Part shown: piece by piece, positions 54,288 through 62,749 of the stretch
How positions within the stretch are numbered: position 1 is the first letter of the stretch
Layout: each line of letters starts with the position of its first letter
DNA from: an uncultured Polaribacter sp.
Lineage (GTDB): Bacteria; Bacteroidota; Bacteroidia; Flavobacteriales; Flavobacteriaceae
Reading direction: 5' to 3'
NCBI RefSeq assembly: GCF_947503875.1
Contig: NZ_CANNFH010000007.1
Coordinates: 1-64,000, forward strand
DNA length: 64,000 nt
Notes under the pieces: generated by a model
What the model saw: only the letters and a program-made list of their open reading frames with translations
Told to the model about the DNA's origin: nothing
Database searches by the model: none
Translations under genes and position numbers: made by a program

Positions 54288-55346
54288 ATGAAAACCATAC
54301 AAGCCGTTACTTATCCTGTACATTTTAAAGAAAAAGGCTACACAGCTCTTTCTAATTTAATAGCAACAAACCACTACTCTACTATTTTTATTTTGGTTGA
54401 TGAAAATACAATGGATAACTGTTATCCTAAATTTATACCTAATTTAAAAACGGAAAGACCAATTGAAGTTATAGAAATAGAATCTGGAGAGATTAATAAA
54501 AATCTAGAAACTTGTATTGGTGTTTGGAATGCAATTACAGAATTAGGTGGAGATAGAAAAAGTTTAGTAATTACTTTAGGCGGTGGCGTAATTACAGATT
54601 TAGGTGGTTTTGTAGCTTCTTGTTTTAAAAGAGGAATAGACTTTGTAAACATACCTACTACGTTACTCTCTATGGTTGATGCTTCTGTTGGTGGTAAAAC
54701 TGGTGTAGATTTGGGTGTTTTAAAAAATCAGATTGGTTTGTTTGCAAATCCTGAGATGGTTATTGTTGATGATGAATATCTAAGTACAGTTACACCTAGA
54801 GAAATAAAATCTGGTACCGCAGAAATTATTAAATATGGTTTAACCTACGATATTAATTTATTTAAAGAAATAAAAGATAATAAAGATGTAAACATAAGCG
54901 ATTTAATTTTTAGATCTATAGAAATTAAAAACGAAGTTGTTTTACAAGATCCTAAAGAAAAGGGCTTGCGAAAAATTTTAAATTTTGGGCATACTTTAGG
55001 TCATGCAATTGAGTCTTTTTATTTAGAATCTGAAAATAAAGAAAACTTAACACATGGCGAAGCTATTGCCATTGGTATGGTTTGTGAAAGCTACATGTCT
55101 CACAAACTATTAGGTTTCCCTTCAGAAAAATTAAATGAAATAAAAAAAGTAGTTTTATCTATTTATGATAAAACTAGTCTTTTAAAAGAAGATTTTGTTG
55201 CTATAATGGATTTATTAAAGCACGATAAGAAAAATGTAAACGGACAAATTAATTTTGTATTACTTAACAATTACGAAAACTATAAATTAGACTGCAAGGT
55301 TAACGAAGATTTGATTGTAGAAAGTATGGAATTTTACAATCTGTAA
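54288..55346 (+). CDS. aroB: 3-dehydroquinate synthase, AroB
   Basis: 352 residues from the ATG at 54288 (a TTG three bases upstream is also possible). NAD-dependent second step of the shikimate pathway. LGGGVITDLGGFVASCFKRG, PTTLLSMVDASVGGKTGVDL, LKNQIGLFANPEMVIVD, SGTAEIIKYGL and LNFGHTLGHAIES (zinc-binding His) are all present. Length is normal. The next gene (alpha-E protein) converges with it, 3 bp between stops. Confidence 0.97.
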   Translation: MKTIQAVTYPVHFKEKGYTALSNLIATNHYSTIFILVDENTMDNCYPKFIPNLKTERPIEVIEIESGEINKNLETCIGVWNAITELGGDRKSLVITLGGGVITDLGGFVASCFKRGIDFVNIPTTLLSMVDASVGGKTGVDLGVLKNQIGLFANPEMVIVDDEYLSTVTPREIKSGTAEIIKYGLTYDINLFKEIKDNKDVNISDLIFRSIEIKNEVVLQDPKEKGLRKILNFGHTLGHAIESFYLESENKENLTHGEAIAIGMVCESYMSHKLLGFPSEKLNEIKKVVLSIYDKTSLLKEDFVAIMDLLKHDKKNVNGQINFVLLNNYENYKLDCKVNEDLIVESMEFYNL

Positions 55347-55349
55347 ATT

Positions 55350-56300
55350 TTAACATCTACTAAAATAATCTTTATCCATTTTTTCGCCAACTAAAGAAAG
55401 ATCTTCAACTAATTTTTCTATAAACCCTTTTAAATCACCTTGCACATCTTCTATGGTTGTATATAGATGTTCGTATTTTAATTTACCTATTAAAAATGCC
55501 GCAGAATCTTTATGCGGTATATCATCTTTGTGTAAATAACCAATGTAGTAATGTATGTTGTGCAAAGATTTTATTATAGAACGCGGACAAACAGGGTTTA
55601 AAATTAAAAAATCTAAAACAGTATGGCTAGATGGTGCTTTTCTGTAAAACCTACGCATCATGTCATAAGATTCCATACATTTTAATAAGGTAGTCCACTC
55701 ATAACTAGCCTCTACTTTTGTGCCAAAATTTACCTCTTCAACTAAAGCATCATTATATTTGGAGTTTATGATTCTAATTACTTGGTTTGCTCTTTCTATA
55801 TAAATACCTAACATTATAATTGCATAAACTTCATCATGTAATAAAGTGCCTCTAATCTTAGTTCTTAGAGATGCTATATTACTGGTAATCATAGTTGTAA
55901 AATCGAATAAACCACTTTTTACAAAACGTTTTTCGTCGTATTTTTTTACAGTTCTGTGCAATGTATTGATAGATTCATATAATTCTGATGAAATTAAATC
56001 TCTAGCGCTATTTGCATTTTGCTGCGCATTACTAATAGCAGCATATATAGAGTATGGTTTTTCTGGATTTAAGCCAATATCATGCAATACTGTTTGCTCA
56101 TCCAACTCCTTGCTTTCCTTTAATTCTTCCTCATCTGCAACAAAAAGCATGGAACGCAACACAAACTGTCTTGATTGTGATAGCTCATTAGGTGCGTCTA
56201 AAGATGAAAAATAATTGACATTCATATACCTTGCTATATGCTCTGAACGTTCTAAATAACGTCCCATCCAAAATAAATTATTGGCAACTCTTGCTAACAT
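55350..56300 (-). CDS. Alpha-E domain protein (DUF403)
   Basis: A 316-residue all-helical protein beginning MLARVANNLFWMGRYLERSE, the family start, with SDAPNELSQSRQFV-like segments, CPRSIIKSLHNIHYYIG and LIGKLKYEHLYTTIEDV. These proteins occur with a circularly permuted ATP-grasp protein and a transglutaminase in a conserved cluster proposed to make or modify peptides. Here the ATP-grasp gene directly upstream is truncated, so the pathway may be non-functional in this genome. Confidence 0.9.
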   Translation of the reverse strand: MLARVANNLFWMGRYLERSEHIARYMNVNYFSSLDAPNELSQSRQFVLRSMLFVADEEELKESKELDEQTVLHDIGLNPEKPYSIYAAISNAQQNANSARDLISSELYESINTLHRTVKKYDEKRFVKSGLFDFTTMITSNIASLRTKIRGTLLHDEVYAIIMLGIYIERANQVIRIINSKYNDALVEEVNFGTKVEASYEWTTLLKCMESYDMMRRFYRKAPSSHTVLDFLILNPVCPRSIIKSLHNIHYYIGYLHKDDIPHKDSAAFLIGKLKYEHLYTTIEDVQGDLKGFIEKLVEDLSLVGEKMDKDYFSRC

Positions 56301-56309
56301 AAAATTCTT

Positions 56310-56702
56310 TTATTTTTTTAAAACCCAAGTATCCTTAGATCCTCCTCCTTGTGATGAATTTACTATTAAATTGCCTCTTTTTAAAGCTACTCTTGTTAAA
56401 CCACCTTTTAAAACAAAATCTTTGTCTTTACCTAATAAGGTAAATGTTCTTAAATCTACATGTCTTGGCTCAAAAGAATTTTCTTCTTCTATGTATGTAG
56501 CATGAGTAGATAAAGACATTATAGGTTGTGCAATGTATTTTCTAGGGTCTTCTTTAATAGTAGCTTTTACTTTTTCTATTTCTGCTTTGGTTAATTTGTT
56601 TCCTATAGAAATTCCATAACCACCAGATTCATCTACTGGTTTTACAACCAATTTATCTATATTTTCTAAAACGTATTTTAATTCGTCTGGTCTGCTGCAA
56701 TG
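56310..56702 (-). pseudogene. C-terminal fragment of a circularly permuted ATP-grasp gene
   Basis: Homologous sequence runs on the minus strand from about 56702 ([11 protein letters not shown]) through [43 protein letters not shown] and [12 protein letters not shown] to a stop at 56310, ending [11 protein letters not shown]. The other roughly two thirds of the usual protein are missing. The frame stays open beyond the junction into antisense transglutaminase sequence (an ATG at 56789), which is not a real start. The remaining neighbours are the alpha-E gene downstream and a truncated transglutaminase, head to head. Confidence 0.87.
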
Positions 56703-56704
56703 TG

Positions 56705-57058
<354 letters not shown>

Positions 57059-57086
57059 TTTTACTTAATTCTTAAATAAGAACTTC

Positions 57087-59606
57087 TTAAAACTCTCGTT
57101 TTCCAAATTCACTATCAATAAACTTTGCTTTATTTTTTGCTGCGTTAAACGTGTAAGACAGATTTAAAGTTAGCATATCAACTTCATACCTATAATTTGT
57201 AGTGGTAAAAAATTCATTTGGTCTAGCTGTTGTAATTCTTTGTTCGTTTGTTTTTAGTAAACCCATATCCATGTTTTGCCATTGCAAGGTGGCCACTAAT
57301 TTATCTTTAAGTAATTTTTTTCTAAAGGTTAAATTGGGCGAGTAAAAACGAGAATCTTCTCCCATAGCTGTATTTCTATCAGACAAATAATTAAAGGTAA
57401 ATTGTAAAGATGCATTTTCCCAGAAATTATAAGTAGAATTTAAGTTGATAGAATAAATAGCTGCATTTGTATTAATATCATAACTTCTTGCAATACCATC
57501 TCTATGTTTAAAATTTAAAACACCATCTATGGCATAATTGTAAATATTTGCACCAATAAAGTTAGTCCAGTTTTTGGTAGGTTTTAAAGTAGTACCAATT
57601 TCTATACCTATAGCATTACTATTGCCAACATTAGAATACACTCTATTAATTATACTATCTATTACTGCACCATTTTGTTGATAAGCCAAGGTATTTACTC
57701 GGTTAATCACATTTTTAACATGTCTAAAATAAGCAGTTGCGTATATAGAATTCCCTTTTTTTAAGTTTTTAGTAAGCCCTAACTCTACCAAATCTATAAA
57801 TTCTGGTTGTAAAGTATTATCGCCTTGTTCAAAAACTTCAGAGTGTTGACGTTCTGCAAAACTATTCATTTCAAAAGTAGTTGTTCTTTCTACTCTTTTA
57901 CTGTAAGCCGTTTTAATATTGGTGTTGTCATCAAGTTTATACTGTAAAGAAGCAGATGGAAATAACTTTAAAAAATTTAAATTAAAAGTATTTTCAACAG
58001 CATCACTTCTTAGCGTTTCTTTGTAAACTCTATCCATTGCCTCTAAACGAACCCCAGCATTATAACTCCACTTATTTTTATTACCTGTAACTTGCGAATA
58101 ACCTGAATGAATTTTTCTTTTTAAGCTAACATTACTAGAAAATTCTGGTACTAAAACACCATCTCTCTCATAAACAAACTTACCTGTATGGTCTAAGTCT
58201 CTATATTGATATCCAATTTCTAAAGTTCCAAAATCAAACGATTTAAATTGATAATCTAAATTAAAACGTGCTCCGTATAAAGGATTGTCATTGGTGTTAA
58301 ATTCTCTTTGAAATACAATTGAAGTATCTGGAAAACCCAAATTATCATTTTCTGTAGGTCCTCCCAAAAAAGTATATTCATATAAAAAAGAAGTGGACAA
58401 TTTAGACGAATTCTGAAATGTATGACCGTAATCAAAGTTTCCCAAAGCAAAATCTCCTTTTCTAGTTCTAAGATTATGATTAAAATAAGTGAATTCATAC
58501 AAGGTATTATCACTACCAATTGGTGAAATTGCAGAATTGTTATAAACAATATCTGCTAACCTATCTTTGGTGCGCTTTCCCGCAAAAAAGCCAAGTGAAA
58601 AGTTATTGTTTTTGTTAGGATTGTAATCAACATTAAACCTCCCATTATACGTAATTTCGTCAAAGCTACGTTCACCATCAGAAGGTAAAAAAGTAGTTCT
58701 ATTTTCTGGTGTATTAATTATAAAAAGGTCTCCTTCTCTTCTACCTGTTTTATCATTTCTCTGATAACTAGCACCTAAAGAAAAATTCCACTTTTCTGTC
58801 CTTTTATTTAAAGTTGCATCTATTCCATGCCTTTCTGCAGGAACTTGCGTATCATAATCTTCTATAGAAGGAAAACCACCTCTAACATTAAGTTGTGCAA
58901 AAGTACCATCTATAGCACCTTTTTTAGTGGTAATATTTAAAATTCCTGCTTTTCCTTCAGGGTCGTATTTTGCAGAAGGCGCTGTAATTAACTCTACAGT
59001 TTCTAAGGCATTTGCTGGCAATTGGGCTAAAATAGTAGCAGGATCTCCTTGTGTTGGTTTACCATTAATTAAAACGGTAAAACCACCACTACCTCTTACG
59101 CTTATTTCTCCCAAACCATTTGCAGTTACAGATGGTAAATTTTTTATAACATCTGCGGCAGTTCCTCCTACTGTATTTTGAAATTTTTTACTATCAAAAA
59201 CTTGTCTATCAATCTTATGTAAAACTGTGTTTTTTTTAGATCTAATAACCACTTCATTTAATTGGCTACCATTTCCTAAAGTTAAGGTTAATTCTCCTAA
59301 ATTGATTTGTTGATTTTTAATAGTAATACTTATGCTTTCTATCTTACTAACTTTATATCCCAAAAAAGAAGTTTCTAAATAATAATTACCAATCTTAATT
59401 TTATTGATAACAAACAAACCATTTTTATCTGTAACTACGCCTTTAATAATCTTTTTAGTTGCAGCATTGTACAGTGCAACAGATGCAAATTCTAGTGGAT
59501 AGTTATCTGCAGCGTCTACAACTTTACCCCTAAGTTGTGCGTAACTAGAAACTGTGATTAAAAATATTGCAACATATATAATCGTTTTTTCAATACTATT
59601 TTTCAT
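57087..59606 (-). CDS. TonB-dependent outer-membrane receptor
   Basis: 839 residues from the ATG at 59606 (MKNSIEKTIIYVAIFLITVSSYAQ, signal peptide); the longer frame to 59660 lies in the terminator region. A carboxypeptidase-regulatory-like beta domain (about 25-110, KVVDAADNYPLEFASVALYN) is followed by a plug domain (VGGTAADVIKNLPSVTANGLGE and SVRGSGGFTVLINGKPTQ) and a 22-strand-type barrel ending in NLSYTFNAAKNKAKF. It belongs to the outer-membrane beta-barrel family common in Bacteroidetes. No SusD partner is adjacent, so the substrate is unknown. The TAnnTTTG-like sequence TTTATTTG (59634-59641) lies about 28 bp upstream of the start. Confidence 0.93.
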   Translation of the reverse strand: MKNSIEKTIIYVAIFLITVSSYAQLRGKVVDAADNYPLEFASVALYNAATKKIIKGVVTDKNGLFVINKIKIGNYYLETSFLGYKVSKIESISITIKNQQINLGELTLTLGNGSQLNEVVIRSKKNTVLHKIDRQVFDSKKFQNTVGGTAADVIKNLPSVTANGLGEISVRGSGGFTVLINGKPTQGDPATILAQLPANALETVELITAPSAKYDPEGKAGILNITTKKGAIDGTFAQLNVRGGFPSIEDYDTQVPAERHGIDATLNKRTEKWNFSLGASYQRNDKTGRREGDLFIINTPENRTTFLPSDGERSFDEITYNGRFNVDYNPNKNNNFSLGFFAGKRTKDRLADIVYNNSAISPIGSDNTLYEFTYFNHNLRTRKGDFALGNFDYGHTFQNSSKLSTSFLYEYTFLGGPTENDNLGFPDTSIVFQREFNTNDNPLYGARFNLDYQFKSFDFGTLEIGYQYRDLDHTGKFVYERDGVLVPEFSSNVSLKRKIHSGYSQVTGNKNKWSYNAGVRLEAMDRVYKETLRSDAVENTFNLNFLKLFPSASLQYKLDDNTNIKTAYSKRVERTTTFEMNSFAERQHSEVFEQGDNTLQPEFIDLVELGLTKNLKKGNSIYATAYFRHVKNVINRVNTLAYQQNGAVIDSIINRVYSNVGNSNAIGIEIGTTLKPTKNWTNFIGANIYNYAIDGVLNFKHRDGIARSYDINTNAAIYSINLNSTYNFWENASLQFTFNYLSDRNTAMGEDSRFYSPNLTFRKKLLKDKLVATLQWQNMDMGLLKTNEQRITTARPNEFFTTTNYRYEVDMLTLNLSYTFNAAKNKAKFIDSEFGKREF

Positions 59607-59633
59607 TGGTTTGTTGTAAAATTTTATTGGATG

Positions 59634-59641
59634 CAAATAAA
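59634..59641 (-). promoter_or_regulatory. Possible -7 element of the TonB receptor gene
   Basis: TTTATTTG on the minus strand, one mismatch from TAnnTTTG, 28 bp upstream of the ATG at 59606 and just inside the terminator of the upstream gene. Confidence 0.4.
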
Positions 59642-59644
59642 AAG

Positions 59645-59682
59645 AAAAAAGCCTTTTCATAATACTATGAAAAGGCTTTTTT
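59645..59682. terminator. Bidirectional terminator after the cold-shock-domain gene
   Basis: A 16-bp stem AAAAAAGCCTTTTCAT / ATGAAAAGGCTTTTTT with a 6-nt loop, T-runs on both strands. It separates the cold-shock gene (ending at 59700) from the TonB receptor gene. Confidence 0.88.
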
Positions 59683-59699
59683 ATAATTAATTTTAAAAT

Positions 59700-60152
59700 C
59701 TAAATTTTAGTAACTTTAACTGCATTCATACCGCGCATTCCTTTTTCTAATTCAAAAGAAACTTTGTCGTTTTCTGCAATTTGATCTATTAATCCACTTA
59801 CGTGTGTAAAGTACTTTTCGCTGTTTTCTGAATCAATAATAAAACCGAAACCTTTAGAAGTATCAAAGAAAGAGACTTTTCCTTTTCTAACAGGATCTTC
59901 TTCTGGCAAATCTTCTTTTTTAGTTGTAGATATTTGAATATCCTCCAACTCATATTCTACCTTTAACTCTGGATCTGGTGGTGTATCCGTTAAATTACCA
60001 TTATGATCTACATATGCGAACTGAATTCCCCCTGTTCCATTTTCATCTTTTTCAGCCTTTCTAGCCTCCATTTTCTTACGTTTGTCTGCGCGCTTTTTTA
60101 AACGTTTCTTTTCTTTTTCACTTTTACTAAATGTCTGTTGCGATTTTGCCAT
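59700..60152 (-). CDS. Cold-shock-domain RNA-binding protein
   Basis: 150 residues. N-terminal half (1-80) is very charged (KEKKRLKKRADKRKKMEARK), not homologous to CspA. The C-terminal half, about 85-150, is a cold-shock domain with KGKVSFFDTSKGFGFI (RNP1 KGFGFI) and KYFTHVSGL (RNP2). Likely a nucleic-acid chaperone with an added basic tail. A long 5' region, about 120 nt from a perfect TATCTTTG promoter element at 60279-60286, precedes it, as in many cold-shock genes. Confidence 0.88.
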   Translation of the reverse strand: MAKSQQTFSKSEKEKKRLKKRADKRKKMEARKAEKDENGTGGIQFAYVDHNGNLTDTPPDPELKVEYELEDIQISTTKKEDLPEEDPVRKGKVSFFDTSKGFGFIIDSENSEKYFTHVSGLIDQIAENDKVSFELEKGMRGMNAVKVTKI

Positions 60153-60278
60153 TAATAAGTATAGAGTATTAAATATTAGTATTTCCTATGAAGATTTAAA
60201 AAAGAACGGACAATAATAACAAAAAGATTTTTGGTAATTACTTAGAAAAGTTGCCAATTCTATTTTAATCTCGTCCAA

Positions 60279-60286
60279 CAAAGATA
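60279..60286 (-). promoter_or_regulatory. Probable -7 element of the cold-shock gene (long 5' UTR)
   Basis: On the minus strand TATCTTTG matches TAnnTTTG exactly; TTTA lies 19 nt upstream as a possible -33 element, so the spacing is right. The ATG is at 60152, giving a 5' UTR of roughly 120 nt. Confidence 0.6.
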
Positions 60287-60378
60287 CAAAATTATGCAAT
60301 AACTATAAACCATTTGCATATAGATGTTAAAAAAAATGTAAATAACAATTCACTTCGTTTTTATGAAAGCAATACTAT

Positions 60379-60386
60379 TATATTTG
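60379..60386 (+). promoter_or_regulatory. Probable -7 element of the tetR/ABC/hlyD operon
   Basis: TATATTTG, an exact TAnnTTTG match, ends 16 bp before the TetR ATG at 60403. Confidence 0.6.
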
Positions 60387-60402
60387 TCACTTAAAATAAA
60401 AC

Positions 60403-61074
60403 ATGAAAAATTTATTATCAGTCTTAAAAATATCTGTACCAGATAAGATATTTTTAAAAGATCCTGAAACATCTGTATTAGGAAAAAAAATAATTGAGCA
60501 TAGTATTTTTTTAATTGATGAAATTGGTTTTGAAAATTTTACTTTTAAAAAATTAGGTTCTAAAATAGGCTCTAATGAAAGCTCTCTATATCGTTATTTT
60601 GAAAGTAAACATAAATTACTATTATATTTATCTTCTTGGTATTGGGCTTGGTTAGAATACCAATTAGTTATAGAAACGTATAGCATTGCAAATGCTAAAG
60701 ATAAATTAGAGAAAGCCATACATATTGTTACTAGAAATGTAGAATTAGATAGTAACTTTTCTCACATTAACGAATCTGTACTCTATAAAATAATTGTGAA
60801 TGAAAGTTCTAAATCTTTTTTAACAAAAAAAGTAGACAAAGAAAATAAGGCCGGTTATTTTGAAGTTTACAAAAGAATTATTGTAAGATTAGAGCAGATG
60901 ATCTTAGAAATTAAACCAGATTATAAATATGCACTAAGCTTGGCATCTACAATTTTAGAAGGTGGTTTAAGACAGCACTTTTTAACAGAGCATTTTCCTT
61001 CTATTACCAATTATAATAAAAATAATACTCCAACCCATTTTTTTACACAATTAGTTAAAAATACGATACAATAG
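60403..61074 (+). CDS. TetR/AcrR-family transcriptional regulator
   Basis: 223 residues with an N-terminal helix-turn-helix: IEHSIFLIDEIGFENFTFKK and IGSNESSLYRYFESKHKLLLY, the classic TetR recognition-helix region (here SSLYRYFESK). The ligand domain has no recognisable family. It is the first gene of the ABC/HlyD operon (2 nt to the ABC gene), so it probably represses the exporter until a ligand binds. Confidence 0.92.
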   Translation: MKNLLSVLKISVPDKIFLKDPETSVLGKKIIEHSIFLIDEIGFENFTFKKLGSKIGSNESSLYRYFESKHKLLLYLSSWYWAWLEYQLVIETYSIANAKDKLEKAIHIVTRNVELDSNFSHINESVLYKIIVNESSKSFLTKKVDKENKAGYFEVYKRIIVRLEQMILEIKPDYKYALSLASTILEGGLRQHFLTEHFPSITNYNKNNTPTHFFTQLVKNTIQ

Positions 61075-61076
61075 TT

Positions 61077-62747
61077 ATGAGTGATAAATTATTAACACCT
61101 TGGACTCGCTTTGTAAATGCCATAAGTTTAGAAAAAAAAGATATTTACCAAGTTTTATACTATTCAATTTTTGGTGGTTTAGTATCGTTAACTTTACCTT
61201 TAGGTATACAAGCAATTATCAACTTAATACAAGGTGCACAAGTTTCTACATCTTGGATTGTTTTAGTAGTTTTTGTAACTTTAGGTGTTGTGTTTTCTGG
61301 AGGTTTACAATTAATGCAATTAAGAATTGTAGAAACCATACAACAAAGAGTTTTTACTAGAGCTGCTTTTGAACTTTGTTTTCGTTTCCCGAAAGTAAAA
61401 ATGGATGAATTAAGAAACTACTATCCACCAGAATTAGCCAATCGTTTTTTTGATACCTTAACTTTTCAAAAAGGATTAACTAAATTATTAATTGATGTAC
61501 CAACAGCTATCTTACAGATAGTTTTTGCTTTAATTTTACTGGCATTTTACCACCCATTTTTTATTGTATTTGGTATTTTTCTATTATTACTAATCTATAT
61601 TGTATTTAAGTTTACCATTCAAAGAGGTTTAAAAACGAGCTTAATGGAGTCTAAAATAAAATATAAAGTAGCACATTGGATTCAAGAAGTGGCAAGAGCT
61701 GTAGTTAGTTTTAAACTTTCTGGTAAAACAGATTTAGCCATGAAAAAAAATGATTATTTGGTAGATAAATATTTAGATGCTAGAGAAGATCACTTTAAGA
61801 TATTAATTTTGCAATTTACACAAATGATTGGTTTTAAGGTTATTGTAACTGCTAGCTTATTATTAATTGGTGGTATTTTAGTGTTGAATCAACAAATGAA
61901 TATTGGCCAATTTGTAGCAGCAGAAATTGTTATTTTATTAGTAATTACTTCCGTTGAAAAATTAATTGTTGGTTTAGAGTCTTTTTATGATGTTTTAACA
62001 GCAATTGAAAAAATTGGGCAAGTTGTAGATAAAGAATTAGAGCCACAAAACGGAGAAAGCCCAACTTTTAAAGACGGTATGAATATTGAATTAGAGAATG
62101 TTTCCTACGAAGTAGCAGATAAAATTAAGCCTATTTTAAACAATATTTCATTTAAAATTGAAGCGAAAAGTAGAGTTTTAGTGCAAGGAGAAAGTGGTGC
62201 AGGAAAATCTAGTCTTTTGCGTTTGTTGGCGGGTGTTATAAAGCCTACTGGAGGTAATATTTATGTTAATAATTTATCTTTAAGTAGCTTGTATCTTAAT
62301 CATTATAGAATGCAGTTAGGTTTGTCTTTATGTGAAGAAACACCTTTTGAAGGTACCATAAGAGAAAATTTAATTTTTAGTAGTTCTAAAGATAAAGACG
62401 ATTTAATTTTTGAAGTACTAGAAGAAATTGGTTTATTACAATTTTTAAAAGAACAACCAAATGGTTTAGATACTATTATTTATCCTGAAGGAAAACAGAC
62501 TTCTTTTACCATCACTAAAAAAATAATTTTAGCTAGAGCTTTAATTAAGCAGCCTAAAGTTATGATATTAGAAGACCCTCTAGATCAATTTAATGATAAG
62601 GAAACCGAAAAAATAATTAATTATTTAACAGACTCTAAAAGACCATGGTCTTTAATAGTGATTAGTAGTAACGACATTTGGAAAACCAAATGTACACAAA
62701 CTATTACCTTAGAAAAAGGAGTAATAATTAATAATATAAACTCATAA
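61077..62747 (+). CDS. ABC exporter with degenerate nucleotide-binding motifs
   Basis: 556 residues, N-terminal six-helix permease domain (about 1-330) fused to an ATPase domain. Walker A GESGAGKSSLLRLLAG (about 370) is intact, and Walker B MILEDPLDQF (about 495) is intact, with the expected catalytic Glu of the D-E pair present as ED (order reversed). The signature LSGGQ is replaced by QTSFTIT, the Q-loop Gln by Glu (LSLCEETPFEGTIREN), and the H-loop His by Ser/Asn (VISSNDIWKT). ATP binding should survive but hydrolysis may be weak. It lacks a peptidase domain. With TetR and HlyD neighbours it looks like a type I secretion-like exporter. Confidence 0.9.
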   Translation: MSDKLLTPWTRFVNAISLEKKDIYQVLYYSIFGGLVSLTLPLGIQAIINLIQGAQVSTSWIVLVVFVTLGVVFSGGLQLMQLRIVETIQQRVFTRAAFELCFRFPKVKMDELRNYYPPELANRFFDTLTFQKGLTKLLIDVPTAILQIVFALILLAFYHPFFIVFGIFLLLLIYIVFKFTIQRGLKTSLMESKIKYKVAHWIQEVARAVVSFKLSGKTDLAMKKNDYLVDKYLDAREDHFKILILQFTQMIGFKVIVTASLLLIGGILVLNQQMNIGQFVAAEIVILLVITSVEKLIVGLESFYDVLTAIEKIGQVVDKELEPQNGESPTFKDGMNIELENVSYEVADKIKPILNNISFKIEAKSRVLVQGESGAGKSSLLRLLAGVIKPTGGNIYVNNLSLSSLYLNHYRMQLGLSLCEETPFEGTIRENLIFSSSKDKDDLIFEVLEEIGLLQFLKEQPNGLDTIIYPEGKQTSFTITKKIILARALIKQPKVMILEDPLDQFNDKETEKIINYLTDSKRPWSLIVISSNDIWKTKCTQTITLEKGVIINNINS

Positions 62748-62749
62748 TA

